Made by a program: the position numbers and the translations under genes
Notes under the pieces: model-generated
The model's database searches: none
What the model saw: only the letters and a program-made list of their open reading frames with translations
Told to the model about the DNA's origin: nothing
From: a virus
DNA: 21,286 nt
Direction: 5' to 3' (one strand)
Virus record (IMG/VR): IMGVR_UViG_3300042691_022215
Coordinates: 1 to 21,286 of that record
Shown: piece after piece, positions 9,255-13,951 of the stretch
How positions within the stretch are numbered: position 1 is the first letter of the stretch
Layout: the number at the start of each line of letters is the position of its first letter

Positions 9255-9649
9255 TGTTCAAACTCTCACAACGCTCCGAAGATCGCCTAACCGGCGTCCA
9301 CCCAGATCTAGTTCGGGTTGTTCGCCGCGCTCTTGAGTTGAGCGAAGTTGATTTCAGCGTGATAGAAGGCGTTAGAAGCGTCGAGACCCAGCGCAAGTAC
9401 GTTGCCTCGGGCGCGTCTAAAACGATGAACTCTCGGCACATTACAGGCCATGCTGTAGACCTGTACCCCGTTGGCAAACCTACGCCATGGGAGTTGTGCC
9501 CGAAGATTGCAGATGCGATGTTTAAGGCATCCCGCGAACTCAAGATTCCCATTCGCTGGGGAGGCGACTGGAATCAGAACGGCTCAAGCGCTGATGAGCG
9601 GTTCTACGATGGCCCCCATTTTGAGCTACTTCGATCCCGCTACCCGTGA
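9254..9649 (+). CDS. endolysin, M15 L-alanyl-D-glutamate peptidase type
   Basis: 131 aa, close to the 137 aa of T5 endolysin. It carries the VanY/M15C zinc-peptidase signature: SRHITGHAVDL gives zinc ligands His62 and Asp69 (spacing of seven, as His66/Asp73 in T5), and DGPHFEL gives catalytic Asp119 and zinc ligand His122. GVRSVETQ near residue 39 is the usual EG.R....Q element. Such enzymes cut the L-Ala-D-Glu bond of peptidoglycan. There is no signal peptide, so export needs the holin encoded next. The ATG overlaps the tailspike stop (TGATG). Confidence 0.93.
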   Translation: MFKLSQRSEDRLTGVHPDLVRVVRRALELSEVDFSVIEGVRSVETQRKYVASGASKTMNSRHITGHAVDLYPVGKPTPWELCPKIADAMFKASRELKIPIRWGGDWNQNGSSADERFYDGPHFELLRSRYP

Positions 9650-9658
9650 GGTGACATC

Positions 9659-10156
9659 ATGAGCTGGCTACAACAGATCGCCCCAACAATTGCAACAGCC
9701 CTAGGAGGGCCTTTGGCTGGCCTAGCAGTGTCTGCCGTGTCTAAAGCTATTGGCGTCCCTGAAGACGAAGCAAAAGCCATGCTTGAGACTGGAAAGATGA
9801 CCTCAGAGCAGATTGCTCAAATCAAGCTAGCCGAGCTTGAGCTAAAGAAGCAGGAGCAGTCTTTAGGCTTGGATTTTGAACGCCTATCTGTTGATGATAG
9901 AAAGTCTGCTAGAGAAATGCAGGCCGCCACTCAATCAGTTTGGCCCGGTGTGCTCTCTGCCATAACGACCGCCTCAGTGATTGGTGTAATAGGGGCGCGC
10001 ATGAGCGGTTACGCGCTACCTGATGATTCTACGACTGTGCAGCTTATCGGCAGTCTCACGACAGGGTGGGGCATGTGCCTTGCTTACTGGTTTGGCACCA
10101 CTCGCGGAAGCCAAAGTAAGAACGAACTATTGTTCAAGTCAATGCCGAAAGATTAA
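9659..10156 (+). CDS. holin, 3TM family (GTA_holin_3TM type)
   Basis: 165 aa, ATG at 9659 with GAGGTGA upstream. The N-terminus is hydrophobic and Ala/Gly-rich (IAPTIATALGGPLAGLAVSAVSKAIG), followed by a charged helical middle (LAELELKKQEQSLGLDFERLSVDDRKSAREMQ) and two membrane segments near residues 94-112 (WPGVLSAITTASVIGVIGA) and 126-146 (VQLIGSLTTGWGMCLAYWFG), ending in GTTRGS and Lys-rich residues. This order, with the DDRKSAREMQ motif before the membrane pair, is the pattern of the three-TM holins of gene transfer agents and many phages. It forms the membrane lesion that frees the endolysin. It is the last gene of the late operon; the next features lie on the other strand. Confidence 0.87.
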   Translation: MSWLQQIAPTIATALGGPLAGLAVSAVSKAIGVPEDEAKAMLETGKMTSEQIAQIKLAELELKKQEQSLGLDFERLSVDDRKSAREMQAATQSVWPGVLSAITTASVIGVIGARMSGYALPDDSTTVQLIGSLTTGWGMCLAYWFGTTRGSQSKNELLFKSMPKD

Positions 10157-10160
10157 CTAA

Positions 10161-10236
10161 TGGCCCGTCCTGAGCGATTCGAACGCCCGACATGCGAGGT
10201 AGAAGCTCGCTGCTCTATCCACTGAGCTAAAGACGG
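10161..10236 (-). tRNA. tRNA-Arg (UCU anticodon)
   Basis: Reading the minus strand, a full cloverleaf of 76 nt forms: acceptor CCGTCTT/AGGACGG (one G-U pair), D arm GCTC-AGTGGATA-GAGC, anticodon arm GCGAG-CTTCTAC-CTCGC with anticodon TCT, a 5-nt variable loop, T arm GGGCG-TTCGAAT-CGCTC (one G-U pair), discriminator G and an encoded CCA. A20 in the D loop is the known arginine identity base. It would read AGA and AGG, which the late genes use. It lies four bases past the holin stop, on the opposite strand, at the end of the leftward region. A chromosomal tRNA used as an attachment site is an alternative, but phage genes flank it on both sides and no integrase is seen. Confidence 0.93.
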
Positions 10237-10395
10237 TAGGCTTAGAGCTGGTGGCCGGTGCTGTAGTTTCCGGCATGCAAGACCCGAGCGCTTCCTTACT
10301 CTTGCGCACTGGTTTCGTCCCGCGCACCAATAGGCGTGCGGCAAAGCTGCTCGTATCGCGCATCAGCCTGCGCATTCACCAGCTCTAAACCTACG

Positions 10396-10415
10396 AAAAG
10401 CCGGTCTTTCCCGGC
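10396..10415 (-). terminator. possible intrinsic terminator of the leftward transcript
   Basis: On the minus strand GCCGG-GAAAGA-CCGGC is followed by TTTTCG. The stem has only five G-C pairs and the U tract is short, so efficiency is doubtful. It lies about 340 bases after the last leftward gene and upstream of the tRNA-Arg. Confidence 0.35.
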
Positions 10416-10584
10416 TGTCATCTCGGTTTTCTGCCCGGGTAGCCACCAAACCCTAGTCTGGACTTTGCTACGAGAACCCGTCGGGGTGTTGAGGGCTGGG
10501 ATACGGCACCCTTGCATTGCCCTGGCGAGTCAGCCAACCAGCTAAATACTCTACACAGTTCAGGCGGCCAAGACCTGAAACCCT

Positions 10585-10678
10585 CATATCAGCAGGCAGG
10601 ACTCGAAACCTGCTATGACAACCTCACCGGACTGGCTACCGGCTTTTGGGCGTGTCCTTCCACGCTGCTGCTGATATG
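10585..10678 (-). ncRNA. cloverleaf-like four-way junction, possible decayed tRNA
   Basis: On the minus strand an exact 11-bp pair (CATATCAGCAG with CTGCTGATATG) closes a 94-base element. Inside, in order, are a two-base linker, GCGTG-GAAGGA-CACGC (D-arm place), GCCGG-TAGCCAGT-CCGGT (anticodon-arm place), a 12-base variable stretch, and GCAGG-TTTCGAGT-CCTGC (T-arm place) directly abutting the acceptor strand, as in a tRNA. The T loop carries TTCGAGT plus one extra T. The eight-base loops, long acceptor and poor D loop mean it is not a normal tRNA; a decayed tRNA or a tRNA-like RNA fits best. Confidence 0.4.
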
Positions 10679-10754
10679 AAGGTGCTAGCTACCGCAAGAC
10701 CGGCTAGCGCGGCCTTTGTTGCCAATGCGGCTTTGGTGGATGTGTTTAGTTTAC

Positions 10755-10922
10755 TTAATCTGCGCTGCTTGTCAAGTCGGTGGCAAGAATTTTTGCCTCC
10801 AGCAATTCACAAATGTCTGCACACTCTTCAAGCAAGTAGTCTGGGAGCGTTTCCTTGCACACCATGACCGTTTCCATTGCAGACAACAGGCGCAAGATGC
10901 GGAGCATGTCTTTCTTGTCCAT
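10755..10922 (-). CDS. small acidic helical protein, 55 aa
   Basis: ATG at 10922-10920 shares its A with the TAA stop of the upstream gene (TAATG), and GGAGATAAGTA upstream provides a good ribosome binding site, so it should be translated by coupling. The sequence MDKKDMLRILRLLSAMETVM to LATDLTSSAD reads as two or three helices with a Leu-rich core (DYLLEECADICELLEAKIL) and four cysteines. No family is recognised. As the third gene of the leftward operon it may take part in early control or host takeover, which is only a guess. Confidence 0.7.
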   Translation of the reverse strand: MDKKDMLRILRLLSAMETVMVCKETLPDYLLEECADICELLEAKILATDLTSSAD

Positions 10923-11239
10923 TACTTATCTCCTAGACATCGGATGGCGGCGGCAATGTATTCGCCGCACTTGTGCCCAGCTGTTGAGCTAATTTTTTGC
11001 CAATGCTCTGCCTCTTGCGCGCACTTTTCCAGCACTTCTTTTACTGCCGAATCAATGCTGTTTTGATGGTCGATCATTGCCCGCACGAACTCAAGCAGAA
11101 AAGCGTTGAACGGCTCTTTGTCAGAACTGGGCACAAGCCAAGATGCTCCGTTTTCGGCCTTAACTCGCGCTCCGATTCCGTCGATTAGCTCAAGCCTGTA
11201 GCCCGCTATCTCGGCATATTTGTATTCTTGAGTGCTCAT
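10922..11239 (-). CDS. hypothetical protein, 105 aa, leftward operon
   Basis: ATG at 11239 with TAGGAGAGAC just upstream, a strong site. The N-terminal half looks like a small beta domain (YAEIAGYRLELIDGIGARVKAENGASWLVP) and the C-terminal half is helical (AMIDHQNSIDSAVKEVLEKCAQEAEHWQKI). I do not recognise it. The start region resembles that of the 18271 gene on the other strand: GATTGAT, a spacer, AGGAGAGA and ATGAGCACTCAA are shared. The stop overlaps the next start. Confidence 0.75.
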   Translation of the reverse strand: MSTQEYKYAEIAGYRLELIDGIGARVKAENGASWLVPSSDKEPFNAFLLEFVRAMIDHQNSIDSAVKEVLEKCAQEAEHWQKISSTAGHKCGEYIAAAIRCLGDK

Positions 11240-11280
11240 GTCTCTCCTAACTGTTTAATCAATCGGACGATGTGCGCCGG

Positions 11281-11589
11281 TTATTTGAGGGCCAGGTCCC
11301 CGCGAACACGCGCCGCGAAATCTGCGGCAGTGAGTGAGCCGTCAATTTCCCATGCGGATTCGCATATCCTCGCGCACCGCTCGCGCTCTGCGGCCACCAT
11401 TGCTTGAGCCAGCGCCAGCGTCACTAAAGGTTCAGCCACTGCCCCAAATCGCCGGGCGCGTGCGGTTGCTTTGCTTGTGCACACTTCACCGTCACGAAGA
11501 CCGCCGCGAAGAATCCAAGCATCCGGCCTAACAGTTCGCTCAACTTGACCCGCCATGGCCTGGTTGTTGGTGTCTTGTGTCGTGTTCAT
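11281..11589 (-). CDS. hypothetical protein, 102 aa, first gene of leftward operon
   Basis: ATG at 11589 preceded by AAAGGACACG. The sequence holds ALAQAMVAAERERCARICES, a helical motif met in many small accessory proteins of betaproteobacterial phages, often followed by a short C-terminal alpha/beta tail as here (SLTAADFAARVRGDLALK). The N-terminus (MNTTQDTNNQAMAGQVERTV) looks disordered. Function is unknown. It is the first gene behind the leftward promoter at 11650-11677, a place taken by early regulators such as N in lambda, but the protein is not Arg-rich enough to call it an antiterminator. Confidence 0.72.
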   Translation of the reverse strand: MNTTQDTNNQAMAGQVERTVRPDAWILRGGLRDGEVCTSKATARARRFGAVAEPLVTLALAQAMVAAERERCARICESAWEIDGSLTAADFAARVRGDLALK

Positions 11590-11649
11590 CGTGTCCTTTC
11601 TGTCCGCGCGTGGCGGTCAAGTTAGCTGGCCGTTAGAACCAATGCCACA

Positions 11650-11677
11650 ACTTTAGCACCCTTAAGCCACAAGTCAA
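11650..11677 (-). promoter_or_regulatory. leftward early promoter (PL-like)
   Basis: On the minus strand TTGACT (-35, 11677-11672), a 16-base spacer and TAAAGT (-10, 11655-11650), with TGC just before the -10 (extended -10). Transcription should start near 11643, giving a leader of about 54 bases before the 11589 ATG. One of three CTTAAGC sites lies inside the spacer, so the promoter is probably repressed by the protein that binds those sites. Confidence 0.65.
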
Positions 11678-11713
11678 GCGCAATCTTAAGCGCATTGAAC
11701 TACTGTCTTAAGC
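11661..11713. promoter_or_regulatory. three operator-like CTTAAGC sites
   Basis: CTTAAGC occurs at 11661-11667, 11685-11691 and 11707-11713, spaced 24 and 22 bp, all in the same direction. The left site is inside the leftward promoter spacer, the right site inside the rightward promoter spacer, and the central one between both and flanked by an imperfect palindrome (TCAA-GCGC...GCGC-ATTGA). Three evenly spaced sites between divergent promoters is the plan of lambdoid operators. The likely binder is the Cro-like protein encoded at 11730. Confidence 0.65.
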
Positions 11714-11723
11714 ATGCTACAGT
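11695..11723 (+). promoter_or_regulatory. rightward promoter of the Cro-like gene (leaderless)
   Basis: TTGAAC (-35, 11695-11700), a 17-base spacer and TACAGT (-10, 11718-11723), with TGC before the -10. Standard spacing puts transcription start at 11730, the A of the Cro-like ATG, and no Shine-Dalgarno sequence is seen, so the mRNA should be leaderless. Confidence 0.65.
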
Positions 11724-11729
11724 CTGCAC

Positions 11730-11942
11730 ATGAAAAAATCCGAAGCAATCGCACTCTTTAGCAACCAGGCAGGGCTAGCTCGCGCCTGTGAAATCACTGA
11801 CGCAGCAGTCTCCATGTGGCCCGAGGACTTGACCAAAGAGATGCGCGACCGCGTGCAAGCTGCACTGTACCGCCGCGAACGAAGCGAGGTGCAAGACCTG
11901 CCGCGTAAGAAGAAGAGCAAGCGTGACGAAGCGAACGACTAG
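11730..11942 (+). CDS. cro: Cro-like/YdaS-type transcriptional regulator
   Basis: 70 aa. The helix-turn-helix is clear: AIALFSNQAGLARACEIT followed by DAAVSMWPEDL, the usual Cro/YdaS pattern (Q..LA....I....VS.W), with Ala-Gly at the turn and a recognition helix ending in SMW. The C-terminus is very basic (RKKKSKRDE), unusual but fitting DNA contact. It is transcribed away from the three-gene leftward operon across three operator-like sites, and is followed by a boxA-like sequence and an intrinsic terminator, exactly the place of cro in lambdoid phages. It probably represses both promoters. It could also act as the only repressor, as no CI gene is seen in the window. Confidence 0.8.
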   Translation: MKKSEAIALFSNQAGLARACEITDAAVSMWPEDLTKEMRDRVQAALYRRERSEVQDLPRKKKSKRDEAND

Positions 11943-11963
11943 GGTTTGTCTCTATGTCCTGAT

Positions 11964-11989
11964 CGCTCTTGGTTCACTATATTTGTGCC
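11964..11989 (+). promoter_or_regulatory. possible nut-like site (boxA plus hairpin)
   Basis: CGCTCTT at 11964-11970 equals the first seven bases of lambda boxA. It is followed at once by a weak hairpin (GG/CC and CAC/GTG with a two-base bulge, 11971-11989) and then by the terminator at 11998. The order cro, boxA, hairpin, terminator is that of lambda nutR/tR1. The same heptamer also occurs by chance elsewhere in the window, and no N-like protein is recognised. Confidence 0.35.
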
Positions 11990-11997
11990 TTGAGTTT

Positions 11998-12020
11998 CCG
12001 CCGTCTATACCGGCGGTTTT
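11998..12020 (+). terminator. intrinsic terminator after the Cro-like gene
   Basis: CCGCCG-TCTATAC-CGGCGG makes a perfect six-bp G/C stem with a seven-base loop, followed directly by TTTT. It lies 55 bases after the cro stop and 30 bases before the next start, so it should end most cro transcripts unless antitermination occurs, like tR1 of lambda. Confidence 0.8.
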
Positions 12021-12050
12021 GATTGGGTGGTTATTGTCACTGGGGGATTG

Positions 12051-12704
12051 ATGGAAAAACGCAAAACAAGAGCGCCGCATGGTTTTGCCGGTTATGCAAA
12101 CGTTATTCGGTTTCTGTTTGATGAGCCAAAAACCTGCACGCAGATTGCCGAGCATTTCGGTATTACTAAAGCAAGTGCTCAAGCCATGATGCGCCAGTGT
12201 GTCACTGCAAAGATTGTTCACGTTGCAGACTGGCACAAGAATCCTGGCGAGCGTGGTTTGTGGGTTGCCATGTACAAATATGGCGAAGGACAAGAGGCAG
12301 CTTATCCAGGCAAGAAGCGCCCGGTTAAGCATGAGCGGAAGAATAATATCCGCCCTAACCTTTTGGCCGTGCGTCATATATTGACGGCTCTAGAGCATCC
12401 AATCTCAATGAAAGGTTTGATTGAGATTACTGGGTGTGGTTATGGAGCTATTCACGGGATGGTTACTCAACTGCGCAAGCGTGGCATTTGCCGGATTGCT
12501 GAGTATGTTCCTCGCCTCGGGCATGCTGGTTGCCCCGAACGATTGTTCGTTCTCGGTCGTGGCCCTGATGCAAAGAAGCCTCCACGCATGTGCGAGAAGG
12601 ACCGTGCGAAACGTCGCTACTGGGCCAAGAAAGCCCGCATGGAACAGCAAGCCATGATTATGGCAACTGCTGGCAATGATTCGATTTGGAGTAATGCAGC
12701 ATGA
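12051..12704 (+). CDS. double winged-helix DNA-binding protein
   Basis: 217 aa from ATG 12051, chosen because GGGGGA precedes it; an upstream GTG at 12027 lacks a site. Two similar helix-turn-helix segments are visible: residues 27-55 (KTCTQIAEHFGITKASAQAM followed by a wing and GLWVAMYKY) and 117-150 (PISMKGLIEITGCGYGAIHG, then a wing ending GICRIAEY and ERLFVLG). The end is highly basic (RAKRRYWAKKARMEQQ). A repeated winged-helix layout suits a transcription factor or a replication-associated DNA binder. It is the first gene beyond the terminator, where lambda has cII. It could be the factor acting on the repeated AGGGTNNNNCCCT modules downstream, but this is speculation. Confidence 0.75.
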   Translation: MEKRKTRAPHGFAGYANVIRFLFDEPKTCTQIAEHFGITKASAQAMMRQCVTAKIVHVADWHKNPGERGLWVAMYKYGEGQEAAYPGKKRPVKHERKNNIRPNLLAVRHILTALEHPISMKGLIEITGCGYGAIHGMVTQLRKRGICRIAEYVPRLGHAGCPERLFVLGRGPDAKKPPRMCEKDRAKRRYWAKKARMEQQAMIMATAGNDSIWSNAA

Positions 12705-13003
12705 AAATTGACGCACCAGACCTGTCAGTAATTGACGAAGCAATTGATCGCATCGCTTCTGGAAAAAATACTTATTCTTGCCTTGCCCTTGAATCGGCAG
12801 CAATGGCACGAAAGACAGGTTATGCCGATGCAAAGAAATACATACGGCAATATTGCATGGTAATTTGCGGCGTAGACAATAGTCATGAACCATATTGGTG
12901 GGATATGGCAAGTTCACGTGAAGAGTTAAAAAAAGCACGAATCCAAGCTTTGCTCAAATTCCGACAAGCGTGCATAGACGCAGCAAAGAAAGAATCAGCA
13001 TGA
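12701..13003 (+). CDS. hypothetical protein, 100 aa
   Basis: ATG 12701 overlaps the previous stop (ATGA); GGAG lies ten bases upstream. The protein is mostly helical (DLSVIDEAIDRIASGKNTYS, SREELKKARIQALLKFRQAC) with a central segment YIRQYCMVICGVDNSHEPYWW. Similar short proteins with a conserved CLAL...A....Y......F layout occur in early regions of phages, but I cannot name a family. It is cotranslated with its neighbours in the replication module. Confidence 0.7.
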   Translation: MKIDAPDLSVIDEAIDRIASGKNTYSCLALESAAMARKTGYADAKKYIRQYCMVICGVDNSHEPYWWDMASSREELKKARIQALLKFRQACIDAAKKESA

Positions 13004-13179
13004 GCCAGTCAGCATTTACCTGCGTTCATCCCATGGTAGCCCGCAATCCCGTGGCCCGTGCTATCGAGCGAGCAAACATGCGTAAATGGCTCACAAGCAT
13101 TCAGGCCGAGATGTACCTGTGCAAGACGGCGAAGACGCTGCTAGCCTCATCCAAGCCGCCTGCGAGACCATTGCCGTAG
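13000..13179 (+). CDS. N-terminal part of a frameshifted early gene
   Basis: ATG 13000 overlaps the preceding stop (ATGA), the start used throughout this operon. The first 42 residues (MSQSAFTCVHPMVARNPVAR to AEMYLCK) resemble the N-terminus of small early phage proteins whose next residues are DGED. Here the frame instead continues TAKTLLASSKPP and stops at 13179, while DGEDAASLIQAAC appears in the -1 frame, starting at 13125. The last 17 residues are therefore probably out of frame. Joining both frames at 13125 gives a single protein of 139 aa. A one-base loss or sequencing error is more likely than programmed frameshifting, as no slippery heptamer is seen. Confidence 0.6.
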   Translation: MSQSAFTCVHPMVARNPVARAIERANMRKWLTSIQAEMYLCKTAKTLLASSKPPARPLP

Positions 13180-13418
13180 CATCCAAGACCCTCGAAGGCT
13201 GGGCAGACGATGGCGGTCTAGGCGATGTTTTCATCGATGCCATCAGCAAACTAGACGACATGGCCCGAGCTGGGCTTGTGTGGCACAAAGAGCGCACTGA
13301 GCTAGTGGCCGATGCTACAGACTATGCATGTCAGGTCTTGTGCGGGATGACTGCTCAGGACAAACAGAAGGCTTGGGCCTGGGCTCAGGCAGTACAAAAG
13401 CAGGCTGAAGTCTGTTAA
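13086..13418 (+). CDS. C-terminal part of the same frameshifted early gene
   Basis: The open frame starts at ATG 13086, but no ribosome binding site precedes it and the first 14 residues (MAHKHSGRDVPVQ) are encoded inside the upstream frame. The meaningful part starts with DGEDAASLIQAACETIAVAS at 13125, a helical protein with GWADDGGLGDVFIDAISKLDDMARAG and a Trp/Ala-rich end. It fits as the continuation of the gene starting at 13000. If translated alone it would be a 110-aa protein. Function unknown; small helical proteins of this sort are common in early operons of Pseudomonas and Burkholderia phages. Confidence 0.6.
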   Translation: MAHKHSGRDVPVQDGEDAASLIQAACETIAVASKTLEGWADDGGLGDVFIDAISKLDDMARAGLVWHKERTELVADATDYACQVLCGMTAQDKQKAWAWAQAVQKQAEVC

Positions 13419-13600
13419 AATCACACCTGCAATCGCAATGATTGCAACCGAGCTAGCTGTGAATCTTGGCCGACAAGCAGCTAGTACATCGTCACAGGCT
13501 TTCTGTTCACTGGCGAGGGGGTTGTGAGAAATCACACCCGCTGAACCTGTGGGCGGGGGCCCAAGAGCCCCCTCACCAGTGGGCAGGAAGGTTGTTTCCT
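13419..13600 (+). promoter_or_regulatory. structured intergenic region, possible RNA element
   Basis: These 182 bases hold several stems: TGCAATC/GATTGCA (13428-13446), CTAGCTG/CAGCTAG (13453-13459 with 13478-13484), the competing CTGTGA/TCACAG (13457-13462 with 13492-13497), and a three-way junction closed by a 14-bp stem with one mismatch (13508-13521 with 13568-13581) enclosing TGTGA-GAAA-TCACA with a GNRA-type loop (13523-13536) and CCCGC/GCGGG (13537-13541 with 13553-13557). AAATCACACC is repeated at 13418 and 13529. It precedes the HNH gene. A cis-acting RNA, a small RNA or an intron-like remnant are all possible. Confidence 0.5.
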
Positions 13601-13951
13601 ATGGCAATTTCAGCCGCAAAACGCGCTCGCGTTTATGCAAGGGATCGTTTCATTTGCCAATATTGTGGGAATTGCCCAGATTTGTCTGAGCTGACAATAG
13701 ACCACGTTATCTCAAAGATAAGCGGCGGTCGCAATGGCGATGACAACCTAAAAACATGTTGCAGGACATGCAACATAACAAAAGGAAAGCGGCCAATTGA
13801 ATGGCTGCGAAAGCACTTTTCCATTGCATCAAGCAAATATGCAGGGCTAATGAGCGTGCAGCAGTGGGATGCTCTAGTTAATGCTGGCGCTGAATTTGGC
13901 GAAATCCATCGCTATGTCTTTTGGTTTGAGCGCATGGAGGCTGGCAAATGA
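13601..13951 (+). CDS. HNH endonuclease
   Basis: 116 aa from ATG 13601, with AGGAAGG ten bases upstream. The frame is open back to 13466, but that extra stretch overlaps the structured region and has no HNH-like sequence. The core is typical: ARDRFICQYCG (zinc Cys19, Cys22), LTIDHVISKISGG (Asp34-His35, metal and catalytic), DDNLKTCCRTCNITKG (Asn49, Cys54, Cys57), with the second His of HNH replaced as is common in this subgroup. Such enzymes nick or cut DNA with a divalent metal. In phages they serve as homing, packaging or recombination nucleases. Lying next to a structured stretch and at a split gene, a homing role is possible; the next gene overlaps its stop. Confidence 0.88.
   Translation: MAISAAKRARVYARDRFICQYCGNCPDLSELTIDHVISKISGGRNGDDNLKTCCRTCNITKGKRPIEWLRKHFSIASSKYAGLMSVQQWDALVNAGAEFGEIHRYVFWFERMEAGK

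Larger units (their letters stand above)
10237..10754. other. structured region without a convincing gene
   Basis: About 520 bases lie between the tRNA and the last leftward gene. Short open frames exist on both strands (for example 10296-10517 minus, 73 codons, and 10336-10545 plus) but none has a clear ribosome binding site or known motif. Several inverted repeats are present: a cloverleaf-like 94-base element (10585-10678), TTCAGG/CCTGAA at 10559-10564 and 10574-10579, and GCCGG/CCGGC at 10400-10415. The leftward transcript would run through it to the tRNA, so it may be a 3' untranslated region, decayed tRNA cluster or non-coding RNA. Confidence 0.5.

Noticed and set aside
10296-10517. Minus-strand frame of 73 codons after the leftward operon
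   Set aside because: The segment WWLPGQKTEMTAGKDRLF looks protein-like, but the start has no ribosome binding site and the frame runs across hairpins; kept only as a possibility within the non-coding region.
10716-11066. Plus-strand frame of 116 codons
   Set aside because: Antisense to two well-supported overlapping leftward genes with good ribosome binding sites.
13457-13536. TGTGA/TCACA motifs as CRP sites
   Set aside because: The pair at 13523-13536 has a four-base centre rather than six, and others are too far apart; hairpin formation explains them better.
13466-13600. N-terminal extension of the HNH protein
   Set aside because: No HNH-like residues and it overlaps the folded region; ATG 13601 has its own ribosome binding site.
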